From assembly GCF_033115175.1 (NCBI RefSeq), contig NC_084830.1, forward strand, positions 110,324,709-110,388,708: 64,000 nucleotides of DNA. The letters are read 5' to 3'. The DNA comes from Lepus europaeus. Taxonomy: Eukaryota; Chordata; Mammalia; Lagomorpha; Leporidae. Both the position numbers and the translations under genes were made by a program. Positions 47,401 through 59,400 of this stretch are shown here, piece by piece. Within the stretch, counting starts at the first letter, position 1. Each line of letters begins with the position of its first letter. The notes under the pieces are model-generated. The model was not told where the DNA came from. It was given only the letters and a program-made list of their open reading frames with translations, and did not search any database.

Positions 47401-50400
47401 CCAAGCTGCCTGAGGCTACACAGGTCCTAGAAGTTGAGAGCTCCTTGGGAGGAGATGGCTCTTTATCTTCACCTGCCCCTTTTGTCTCGTAGGATCCTCA
47501 GCAAGTTAAGTCAAGAAATCAACAAGAACGAGGAGAGGAGGAGCATTTTCGCACGCAAGTGAGTGGGTCACCCAGGGCCCACAGTGAGGAAACCCAAGAA
47601 TGTTCAAACCAAGTCGGCCCTTGAGAGGAAGCCACAGAACTGTTCCTTCCCCACATTTTGGCCTGCGGAGGTCCCCAGGGTCTTGAAGATGGTTCCCAGG
47701 AAGGGAGGGGTTCCCTCTCCTTGCCCTGCCACCTGCCCCAGGTTACAGTCCCTCAGGCCCCAGGCCATCGGGACCTCCCAGTGATTCCTCCCCCCTCCTC
47801 CTGTGTGGCTTCCATCGTTTTCAGGTTAGCTTAGGCCTGGAGGCCAAGCAACAGGGACACAGCCTTAGACTGCCTTCCATGGGAGTCCTCCTGCAGGGCT
47901 GGGTGGGGCACAGGGGGGCCCTGGAGCCAACAGGGCCACTCACGCACTGCCTTTGTCTCTGCAGACCCCAAGTGCAGCGCTTTCCTGAAGAGACAGGTAA
48001 GGACGGCAGGGCTGAGGGGTGACTGCCTTAGGAGGTGCTAGGGGCCCTGCTTCTCCTGCCTTCTGGCTCCTGGGGCTCCCTGCTCACCAGCCTGCAGTCA
48101 GCTCCTACCCAGGAAAGGGGTGAGGGGAGGAGAGATGTCGCTTTGCAAGGAACCTGGCTATGGCTCCTGATAGCTGAGGCCCTCAGCAGAGAGACCCTGA
48201 GCCCCGTGGGGCGGCTTAAAAAGACCCACCATTGGAACCAAATTCCTGAGCTCAGTCTTTAAAGACGTCTTTTAAAGAAGTTCTATTCGGGCAGGCACCG
48301 CGGCTCACTAAGCTAATCCTTTGCCTGCAGCACCGGTACCCTGGGTTCTAGTCCCGGTTGGGGCTCCGGATTCTGTACAGGTTGCTCCTCTTCCAGTCCA
48401 GCTCTCTGCTGTGGTCCGGGAAGGCGGTGGAGGGTGGCCCAAGTGCTTGGGCCCTGCACCTGCATGGGAGACCAGGAGGAAGCACCTGGCTCCTGGCTTC
48501 GGATCGGCGCAGCGTGCCAGCCATAGCGGCCATTTGGGGAGTGAACCAACCAAAGGAAGACCATCCTTTGCTTTACTCTCCAAATGCCTGCAATAGCCAG
48601 GGCAGGGTCAGGACAAAGCCGGGATCCAGGAATTCCATCTGGGTCTCCCACATGGGTGATGGGGACCAAGTACTTGAGCCATCATCTGCTGCCTCCCAGG
48701 GTGCACCTGAGCAGGCAGCTGGGTCAGAAGCAGAGCTGGGATGCAAACCCAGGCACTCTGAGAATGGAATGTAGGGGTCCTGCTGCACCACCACGCCCAC
48801 CCTGAAATAGTCTTCCAGGACTCCTTAAAGTGGTTTCACATCTGTGGCATTGCAGGGAGTGTTAAAAGGCTGACTCCTGGGCCCCTGCCCACCCTAAGGA
48901 ATCAGCAACTCCCAGGACAAGGCCTCAGATACCTGCACACATTAAAGCGCTCCTAGGTGACTTTTGTGCAGGTGAAAGGTTGAGATCCACTGGCGCTGTG
49001 TGGGGGGTGCGAGCTCCTCAGGTAGGAATCCTGGGGCTGATGGTGAGCTGCTACCCCAGGTGTGCAGAAGGCAGGTGGGAGGCGTCAGATCGGGGCGCGG
49101 CTGGGGGTCGCTCAGGTGCTGATGGCGGTGTTGTCTGTTTCCACAGAGAACCACGAGGAGGACAACGGGGGCTGGTCGTCCTTTGTGAGTATAGTGTGGC
49201 TGGTTCTTCCAACCCAGCAGCAGCACCCAGAGTGGCCCTGTATCACATATCCAGCAAAAAGGAGCAAAACATCTACCACCACCCAGGGCTCAGAACGTGT
49301 GTCCTGCAAGGGGCCAGAGGGTGCAGCTTGGGGAGTCTCAGCGCGTCTCTCTCTCCAGCACTCACTCTTCCGTGGTCGCCCCGAAGTAGCCAGAGATGGG
49401 GACAAAGCCATGGCCTTGGCTGCATGCCCATAAACCAGGGGTGGGCAGCACCTGGCCCTCGAGCTGTGGCTCTCTGAGCACTTCATCACTCACCCTCACC
49501 CCGCTTGAGGCGGGTCCTTCCCCACCCCCAGCCCAGCTCCCCACACAGACGCTTGCCTAGAAATCCCAGCTAAAGGCACCTTTCTTGTGGATTTAAGTCT
49601 CCACTGGTGGCAGAGAGCGGAAAGGTGTTCAGAGCTATTAGCCCTGTCAGACTAAAACGAGCCAATCCGCAAACGAAGCAATCAGAGCGCCTCCAAAGAG
49701 TGCTGAGGTTGATTTGGGACTAGGTGAGCTTGCAATGGACATGCACGTGCACCAGTCCACTATGGATGTGCTCAAAGAGGTCAAGGCCAGGGGAAATTTT
49801 TGATGAGCAAACATTGGAGGAGGCCTACATCAGACCTTTTAAAATAAGCATCGCTGGCCACAGGGTGATGCTCACCGGGGTGATGCTAGGCTGAGGTTAA
49901 ACCGGCAGTTGCTGGGGAGACGTCGTTGCAGAACTACTTTTGGTTGAAGGTTGTGGTGGACTCTGTGCAAGCTTACAGCTCGGGCAGAGCCTTCTGTGAC
50001 GGTGACTGTCAGACGGCCACGCCTGAGAACCCCTCTCCTCCACCTCCTGGCGTTACTGGCTTACTCTGTCAGGGTGGACACATGCACCTGTGCTTCTGTC
50101 CTGACAACATTCACCTTCCACCCGCAGTTCTAGAAAGACTTCCCGGAGGCTCCCATCCAGGTGGGTTTTGAATCTGAGGGTTCACACAGGCCCCTTTGAA
50201 AGTCTGATGGACTCTGAGCATCCCCTGCCCAGAAAGCTCCCTGTATGGTCAGCACCCCGGAAGCCACACTCAAGCTGAGACCTCTAGGATGGGCCGGAGC
50301 CCAGGCTGTCCCTTTCACAGGTGGAGCACCAGGGCCCCACTGCAGAATGGGCCTCCTGTGGAGCCCCACAGCCAGTCGGGAGCAGTCCTGGGCCCCAGGC

Positions 50401-53400
50401 TGCTCACCCTCAGTCGAGTGGTCTCTCCGGTAAGCCGCGTCCTCTGGTGCCTTTAGAAAGCAGGCACAAAATGTCCTCGTCCTGTTGAGATTCTACAGAT
50501 GAGAGCATTTCCTTCTTAAAGATGTTTTTGCCTAGTTAGTGTTTTCAATGTGTAAATGAAGGAAAAAGACAGATTCATTTTGTGCAAAAGGGAAAACAGA
50601 GCAGAGTTTCCCCCAGAGGTTTCTATTTTTGCACAGAAACCGCCCCTTGCCATGCCACGCGCTCACCCTCAGCCTGTGGCTGGCCTCCTTCCTCTCTGTG
50701 CATCAAGGATTTCCTTGGTGTCTGTGCACCTTGGCAGCTCCCTGATGCATCCAGGGACCACGGGGGACCACGAGGGCAGCAGAGACAAGGAACGCAATCA
50801 CGTGAACATTCTACTGCATGGGATGCAGGCATGGCTGAATGTGATTAGCAGCAAAACCATGTACAAACATAGGGGCCAAGCATTTGGGGAAAACCACGGT
50901 CTGAGGCGCAGAGAGGGAAGTCTGCTGTTTGATTACGGTGTACGAAGCGGAGGTCTGGCGATGGGTCGAGGGGATGCCGCCACCTGTCACCTGCCTACCG
51001 CTGAGACCATTGTCCCCAAGACCTGCTTCCTGGAAGGTTGGTCCACCTTGTGTTAAGTCACAGGAACACCAACAGAGCAGACCAAAGCCTTTGGGAGTTT
51101 AGAAAGGCGCTCGCTCAGCCCTTCCTCGGCCTTTCTAGCTGTCATTGAGATTTCCTCAACTCAAAACAGAGCCCGGAGTCTTCCCACAGGGCAAAGACAG
51201 CCCTCCTAGCTCTTCCAAAGCGGGTACACAGCTTTCCCTGACAAGTCGCAGCCTCCCGCGGCTTCTTGCCACTCTGTGCTCATGCAGCACCCGCTTGATT
51301 GCATCAAGACAGGGAGCAGGCACCCGGCACAGGTGGCCATGCCCTCTGCTTGGGAATCATTACAGCCAGCGTCCACGTTCAGGAACCACTTCAAAGACAA
51401 CCACCCAGCACCTCGGCCTTCCTTCCCCTCAAACAGAACACGGTCGTCAGTCAGATAGAAAAAGGTCTAACAGTTAGAGGGTCTTCTCCAAGATGCAGCT
51501 TCAAACCACGTGTCAGGTTTCATGCAGGTGCGCTGTCATTTTTATCCCGGCCCGGCCGCCCACCCTGGCCTCTCAGCCACGGCGGAATCTGCCTTGCAAT
51601 TGCCAGGCGTTGTTTATCTGGTTTCCTCCACTAGCCTGCGTTGTAATGAGGAGACGTAGTGAGCTCAGGCTCGCCAAGAACACAAACGATGGTGACCTAC
51701 TGTCATCACACATGTCGCGGGCATTTAGTTTTTCTCCTGGTGACAACGGAGTAAAAAAAAAAAATGTGTTTCTTCAGACTGAGCTCAGGCCCCTCCCCAT
51801 GCCTTCTGTTTTTGTGTCTTGTGCCAAAACGTGTGGAGGGAAAGGACCTGCCCGATGGCCGGCAGACCCTGGCCGGGGCCCTAGCCCGTGGCCTGCCGGT
51901 CCCTTCCTATTGTGCTCCCTGCCCTCAGTTTTCCTCCTCTGTAAAATGGGCGTCGCTGGCTGCACTCTCCGCCCTGGGGCGTGTGGGGCGCGCCATGGTT
52001 TGGTCTGGCAGGGAGTGCGCATGCGGGCAGTCGGTGCCACGTTGCTGTCCCTGTGTCGGCAGGAGGAAGACGACTATGAAAGCCCCAACGAGGACCCGGA
52101 TGGGGAGGAGGATGGCGACTACGAGTCCCCCAACGAGGAGGAGGAGGCGGCGCCCGCGGACGACGACGCGGACTACGAGCCGCCGCCCTCCAACGACGAG
52201 GAGGCCCTGCAGAACTCCATCCTGCCCGCCAAGCCTTTCCCCAACACCAACTCCATGTACATCGGTAAGGGCCCGCCTCCCGACCAGCTTCTTCCCGGCT
52301 GTGTGACTTTGGACGAGTGACTCCTCCTCTCTGGGCCTCAGCGTCCTCATCTGAGAACTAGGATCTAATAGTGACCGCGCAGGCCTGCCGTGAGGATTCT
52401 GAATTCTGCAGACCAAGAAATCAGTGCCCGCCGCGGCTGCCACCGGCCCTGCCCTCACCCCGAGGTCCCCGAGGGCGGCTTCCTGTCTCTGGGCTAGGGC
52501 ATTGCTTGGTGCACCGCGCCGGCCCTCTGTCAGAAGCAGCACAGGCGGACCTTAGCTTTCAAAGCGCTGGCCCCTGCTGGATGCTCCCACTGCCTGTTCC
52601 TCCCTGCGCGTTGTGCCTGCGTGATCCCTCCACCGCTCTCGCCTGTGAGTCAGGCTCCATCCCCAGTGCTGCAGGAGGGCAGACCCAGCCTGGGCGCCTG
52701 GGGTGCTTACTCTGGCAGTGTAAGAGACATGAACACACACACACACACACACCTGAACACACCCCAACACACACACCACATCAACCCCAACCCCCACACA
52801 CCCGAACACACTCATACATCCACCCCTCACACACACACACACACCTGAACACACCCCAACACACACACCACATCAACCCCAACCCCCACACACCCGAACA
52901 CACTCATACATCCACCCCTCACACACACACACAACCTCAACACACCTCAACACACACATACACACACACACACACCACATCCACCCCCAACCCCCGCACA
53001 CCGGAACACACACACACATGAACACCTGAACACACCCTAACACATACACATACACACACATAGACACCACATCCACCCCCAACCCCCACACACCTGAACA
53101 CACACACATACATCCCTCACACACACACACATGAACACACATGAACACACGCCTCCACAAACACCTGAACACATCCCAACACACACATCCACACACACAC
53201 ACCACCACATCCACCTCCATCCCCCCACACACACCCGATCACACACACACACATATCCACCCCTCACACACATACACATCTGATCACAAACACACACACA
53301 CACCCCAAACACATCCACATACACACATGCCACATCCATCCCCAACCCCCACACACCTGAACACACACACACACTTGATACACACACCCGATCTCACACA

Positions 53401-56400
53401 CACACCCCAAGCACATACACACACACCCCACACATACACCTGAACACACCCACACACGTCCACACCCACACCCACACCCACACATACACACCTGCATAGT
53501 ATCAGGGTGTAAGCTAGAACTCACTGGTCAGTGCCACAGCAAATTAATCCAGCTCTTCCTTGGAGCTGTGAAACCGTCTGCAATCGTAAATCCCTTTCCC
53601 AAACACGGCCTCAGCATCTGCTGTGTTACACCTGCTGTGTGAGGAGGCCAGCGGCGATGGAGTTGGCCCTACATTCAGGGAAGTGGAGCTCCAGCGCACA
53701 CACAGATAAACAAGGCACTGAGCTCCCCGTGAAGAGGCAGCGCGAGGGGAGCAGTCTTCTCTCTGAGCCGTCCATAGCGCCGTGCGTTGGGCAGTGGATG
53801 AGTCCCACTGCCATTTCATGAAACCTTGAGAAACAGGAAGACAAGTGCAGGCGAGGCTGGGACGTGTGCTCACTCTGGCTTTCCTCGAGGGTGGGGTATG
53901 TTAGCCATGGTGCTAAGTTGATGTTAAGCGTGAGTAGCAGTCGGCTCAGTGGGCATGCATGTAGTATGTAGTAAGGGAAGAGCATTCTTCAGCACTAGAA
54001 ATAGCTATGCAAAGGCCCTGAGGCTCGAAGGGAGCCTGGCACACTAGAGAAGCCGACAGATGGCCAGAGAGGCTGTGAGGTTAGAACAGGTGTGCCCTGG
54101 CTCTGAGCCCGTTCTGTGGGGAAGAGCAAGGCCCTTTCCGGGGGGGGGGGGGGGGCTGGGGAGAGCCAAGAGAAGTGCCTAGAACACAGCAGTCAGGAGG
54201 CCTCACGCCCTTGCCCCTCATGCCTCATGGCCCTTTCCCGACTTCCCAAGTCAGCCTGGCCTAGAGAGGCGGCTGTGCAATCAGGACCATGTGAGCGTCT
54301 GTCCAGGGCCACTGCAAGTACCTCTGTAGAGTGCTGGATTTGGTTGCTAAAGTGGGTGCCCAGCTCCTCTCTGTAAGGGCAGAGATGAGGAAGTGGGGAG
54401 AGGAGGGCCGCCCAGAGCCTTTGGGAGGGGGAAGGATCCCCATGAGCGGTGACCAAGACTTAACCTTGTACAGGCAGCTGCGCGCGCTGTGTGAGTGTGC
54501 ACGCGTGTCTCTGTGCATGCCTGCATGTGTGTGCACACTGTGAGTGTGCATGCGTGTGTACATGTGTGTGCATCTGTGTGACAGTGTACCTGGACGCCTG
54601 TGTCTGTTTACTTCTTTATAATTTATCTGAAAACACTCCCTCCTGGGACTGGCTAGGCTAATTACAAAGAGGTCTGTTTTCTGTCAGCAAAACCTCTAAT
54701 TCCTGTGGGTGAGATGAGAGTCGCTCCTTTGCATGCAGCAAGCCAAACTAAGACGGAAAGCGGGGCGAGCAGAGGGCCAAGGGCTCCCCACCCTTTGCAA
54801 GACCCAGGCTGGGTCATAGCCTGGCCGGGGCTCCCGTTGGCGCTGGCAGAGGCCTGGGGAAGGCGGATCTGCGCCCCCAGCTGCAGGGTCAGGTGCAGCC
54901 CATGTTGCTGGAGACCGCGGAGCATGGTAGAGTAGACGCTTGCCTTGGTTTTGCATTGCTACTTTCACTTTATCATTCTTGCCTTTCCACAGACCGGCCC
55001 CCCTCGGGGAAAGTCTCCCAGCAGCCACCTGTGCCCCCGCAGAGACCGATGGCTGCCCTCCCTCCCCTGCCAGTCAGCCGGAATCACTCGGTAGGACGCG
55101 CCCCGCCCCCATTCCCTGATGCTGCTTGGTGTCTGACCCCATTGTTTACCCTGCCAGAGAGCAAAGAAAGCTTTAAACACTTCCACCTAATTCTGATTTT
55201 GTGAAAAATACATTTACCTAGGCAGGGAAAATACATATCCCAGTACTCGGGATTTCTCTTTATGGCTGAAATGTGAGGGTCTTTCAAAAAGTTCTTGGAA
55301 AAGGGAATTAAAAGATAATGCCCATTTTCCATGAACTTTTTGAAGATCCCTTGTACTGATAATTGCTTATTTATGTCATAATGTTTATTAGTCTTTACTT
55401 TGTACCATAAACAATATAGACTACTTGTATAACAAAAAGCCCCCTTCTAGTATTCACTGCGTTTCCCACTATTTGAAATTAAGTGAATACTAAAATAGAC
55501 TGAGAAAACTACCTTAATGGCATCCTCCCACTGGAATTGTGTAAGGACTTGCGCCACCTTCTGGCCAGAGCCTAGAATTTCAGGCACAAATGCCTTCAGA
55601 TGACGTAGTTTGCCCTGCAGTCAGCCTTTGGTGTCCCTGGACTAGAGATCTGTGGGTGTCAACTAACTGCATTCAGAATATTTTTTGAGAGGCAGAGAAA
55701 TGGAGATATGGAGACAGACAGATGGAAAGAGAGAGAGAGATCCCATCCACTGGTTCATTCCCCACATGTGTGCAGTGAGTGGCGCTGGGCAAGGATGGAG
55801 CCAAGGAGAACTGAATGCAGGTCTCCCCTGCGGGGGGCAGGAAGCCAGAGACTTGAGCTGCCACTGCTCCCTCCCAGCTCTGCAGGGGCAGGAAGCCGGA
55901 GTCGGGAGCCAGAGCGAGGGCTCAAACCTAGGTATATGCCGATGTGAGCCCTGGTGTCTTAACCACTGGGCTAAACACCCACTCCAGAACTTCATCTTTA
56001 TTGAATGAGAACAGACTTTTTCTTGTCATGACTTCCTGAACGATAGAGTTTGACGACTGCCCTTGTTCCAGGGATTACAAGTGACCGAGATGTGATTTCA
56101 AGGATGCCATAGGGTGGGTGTAGGTTCATGCAGATACTCCGTCTTTTTATTTAAGGAGCTTGAACATCTGTGACGTTGGGTATCTGTGGCGGTCCTGGAA
56201 CCAAGCCCCTGTGGACACTGAGGGGCCACTCTACCAGGAGCCCAGGGTAGAAGTGAGGGTGACCCCACTTCCTCCTTCTTCAAGTGCAGTCCGGCTCCTG
56301 TGGCTCTGACCCGCTCCCAGAGTGACTCTGAGAAGCTCAGACAGGCGGGGAGAGCCGGGAGCGGGTTCCCTTCACGAGTAACCCGAGCATTTGTCCTGCT

Positions 56401-59400
56401 ACGGTAAATGCCCACACATCGGGGCTGGAAAGAGGGAAGACGAGGGATTGTCTCAAAAGTTTTAAGTCAGGGCACACCACGGCCTGGATCCCATCTGAGA
56501 ACAGTGGCTTCCTTGTGGGTGTGCAGGACCATGGCACATGGGCTCGCCGAGCCACACCGCCCCACAAAGGCACTTAGTTGGTGAAATCTGAAGACCTACA
56601 CCTCTGCTGTTGGCATGTGACACTCATTCAGTCAATCAACAGATGCTGAATGAGCAGCTTCTGTGTGCCAAGCCGTGTTCTAGGTGCTGGGGCAGAGTGG
56701 AACAAGGTAGTATTTAGTTAGGGTTGGCTGGAGGAGACAGATAAAAAGGTACGTGTGTGTACAAATGAGATCGTGTGGGTAGTTGTGTGTGGCAGGGCAG
56801 GCAGAAGAACAGGTCGCATCGAGTGATGGGGAGGCAACGGAGCTGGGGCAAAATGAGCTAATTGTGCAAAGACTGTGGAAAGAACATTCTAGGTGGAAGT
56901 AAACACAGGCAAGGGAGGCCACAGGAGGTATGAGCCTGAGATCTCCCAGGAACTGCAAGAAAGACCCTTGTTGGGGGAGGGACGTGTAATCCCAGCAAAC
57001 ATTGGAGAGACGAGCATCCGAAGGGGCTGGTGGGGCGACCTGCTGCCTGCTCAGGCAGGGGCTTGCAGGCCAGGGGTGGGGGGGTTCCCTGTAGTCCTAA
57101 CGTGATAGGAGCCACTGGAAGGCTTAGCCCAGTCTGCTGACCTGCAGCAGCAGCAGCAGAGGACACAGGGCTCAAAGAGCCAGCTGCCGCAAGTGTCCCA
57201 GTGTGAAGTGGAGACGGATGTTTGTGGGTGGGACGCAAAGATGGGGACAAGCAAGCCGAGGCCGATGACCCCTGGGAGACGAAGCCGTCAGCTCTTGCTG
57301 AGGCTCTGGAAACTTCCTAACATTCAGATGTTTTGTTTTTGGCAGCCACTACCCCCGCCCCAGCCTAACCCCGAGGAGCCTAACAGAAGTCGAAACCACA
57401 AGACAGCAAAGCGTGAGTAGAGGGCTGCTCCCCCGCCCACCAGCCGCCCCCAGTAACTGCTTTCCTCTTGTAATTGACTTCCGTCTTTCTCCCTTCCAGT
57501 TCCTGCTCCTTCGATAGACAGAAGCACAAAACCTCCCCTTGACCGTTCGTTAGCTCCCTGTGACAGAGAGCCCTTCATACTAGGTGGGTACAACTCACGT
57601 TTGATGCACAGTAACACCGGTCTGCATTTATAGAGCGCTTACTGCATGTTTTCATGTGCACCTGCAAGAATCATCTTCCACTAGCAGTTGATGAAACTGG
57701 GGGCACCCAGAGGGAACGCTCAGCTACGAGGTTCTGGGGGGCGAGACCCAGTGCAGCCCAGCCCCGGGGGAGGGGCGCTCCTGAGCTGTGCGGCTTCCCG
57801 GGGGAGAGGGGCGGGGGGAGTAGTGTGATCCATGTGCACACAGCTCCCAGCCAGGACACCAGGATAGACTAAGAGAGAAGTGGCAGCGAGCCCTTGGCTG
57901 CTGTCTCAGCTTGCTGGCCGTGAGGAAGTCGCTTTTTCAGAGCTCATTTTGCACTCTAGAAGTCTCAGTTGCCGTTTTCAATTCAGTTCTGAGACGCGAC
58001 CACTGATGTACCTCCTGCAAATTGTTGAGTAGCGTTACGTAAGCCTCACGCCAGTCCAGTACAAGCAGGTGTATGATTATCCCCACTTTACTGATGATGA
58101 AACTGATAGCCAGAGAGCTTACCTGAAGCTGCAGGGCAGGGTGCAGGATTCGAACCCATGTCCCATTTTATTCCACCACATCAAGCTGCATTTGAGGACC
58201 TCGGGATTCTACCTTGCTGGGGACTGTGTGGTCTGGGAAGTGAGCCCTGAAACTGAATAGATACGAAGTCTGGAGTCCCAGCCTGCTTGACCCCAGCCTG
58301 TCTCAGCTGTATGCTGAAGAAGGCATTTAATCTTTCGTGGCCTCGCTCTCCTTGTCCACTTGATATCAGAGATGACCCCCTAAAATATATACGAAAATGT
58401 AGCCCCTTAAAGTTCCCCAGGTGCCACATATGCTACCGGAATTTGGGGTGCCATACAATATCACCATATGCTTATTAATAAATTCCCAATATTAATAAGC
58501 CTGAGAGGGTTCTTGCCTAATATTTAGAGAATTCTAAATACTGGCATTAATAAATGAGGCAGCATGGTACATTTTAAGCTTTTATTTATTGAGAAAGATA
58601 CGTAGGAGAGTGAGGGCTTTATCTAAGAGAGAGAGAGGAGGGTAAATCTGGGTTCATACCGAGCAGCAGGAACCAGCCACGTGGAGGAGCATCTAGGCCA
58701 ATAAGCCTAGGGCAGGTGGCCCAAAGGCCATGTGCCCTGGAGGTGCAGGGCTACAGCCATCCCCCTCCTGGCTAGAAGCCAGGGCAAAGAAGAGAAGGGC
58801 CCGACACACCATGTCCCAGGCTTTTAACCCACTTCCAAAGGGGAGTGGTTAATTAACCTGATTGGCTGGTGGGCACCCAGGTGTGGCCCAGTAGGGGCAT
58901 GAGGTCACTCAGGGGCGTGGTGAAGGCGTGGTCTTCCAGCTCACAGGCCTAATTGATTTAACCTGTCTGCCTGCCTGCTTCACACTGACAAGCCGACTTT
59001 AAGTTCTTGGGTTGGAAGCTGCTGCTCGCTGCTTTCCCCAGAACTGCAACACGGCTGTGCTGAGTCATGCGAAGCCAACAGGTTACTTTGGTTTGGAACA
59101 GTCCACGGCAGAGAGCAGCCCAGTTCAGGCGACTGCGAGACCCGGTAACTTCCAACTGCAGCCCCGCCTGAGACCACAGCCAAGGCTTCAGAAAGAGGGA
59201 GTACTTAAATCTTTCAGCAGCACCTCCTGACACCGAGGTTACACTTTTAAAAGATCATTTTTTCGGATGTTTTTTTAAAGACATCCTTTCCTACCTGGCA
59301 CAGACTCAGTCCTTAGGGGCAAAAAAAACCCATCAGGCTGTGAAAATGCAGCTCCTCGGATGTTCGCTCTACCTGGATATGGGCAGGTAGGCGAGGAACG

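Larger units (their letters stand above)
34786..47492 (+). other. LCP2: LCP2 intron 3, large and repeat-rich
   Basis: At 12,707 bases this is the largest intron in the window. It contains mariner-like and L1 debris (35308-35590), a HAL1/L1-like relic (about 37085-38510), nine C SINEs between 36336 and 47262, an LTR-like antisense segment near 46 kb, L2 and MIR pieces, and an A-run at 39066-39082. No additional exon was recognised between exons 3 and 4, and the SAM-domain sequence is complete without one. Confidence 0.85.
47997..49146 (+). other. LCP2: LCP2 intron 5
   Basis: A 1,150-base intron. Its core is a pair of abutting C SINEs in opposite orientation (48288-48802). The flanks show nothing else. 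Confidence 0.9.
52265..54992 (+). other. LCP2: LCP2 intron 7
   Basis: A 2,728-base intron holding the CA-rich minisatellite (52732-53494), a 16-base G-run (54140-54155) and a GT-rich stretch at about 54490-54585. No exon is seen. Reading through the donor would add about 18 residues before the TGA at 52318-52320. Confidence 0.88.
55091..57345 (+). other. LCP2: LCP2 intron 8
   Basis: A 2,255-base intron with a palindromic mariner-like MITE (55277-55351), a diverged antisense C SINE (55677-55983) and an L2/MIR-like stretch near 56625-56710. Confidence 0.88.

Noticed and set aside
51493..52320. A 275-codon + strand open frame running through intron 6 into LCP2 exon 7
   Set aside because: Only 52063-52264 resembles SLP-76. 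The upstream part is GC-rich intron lacking conservation that I recognise, and the cggcag acceptor and exon 6 phase fit the known protein.
51925..52542. A 205-codon minus-strand open frame
   Set aside because: It is the antisense shadow of the GAG/GAC-rich exon 7 and adjoining GC-rich sequence.
52552..53524. Long minus-strand open frames rich in Val-Cys (for example 53037-53387 and 52873-53232)
   Set aside because: They are translations of the CA/TG minisatellite. Period-2 repeats lack stops, and the composition is that of a simple repeat, not a protein.
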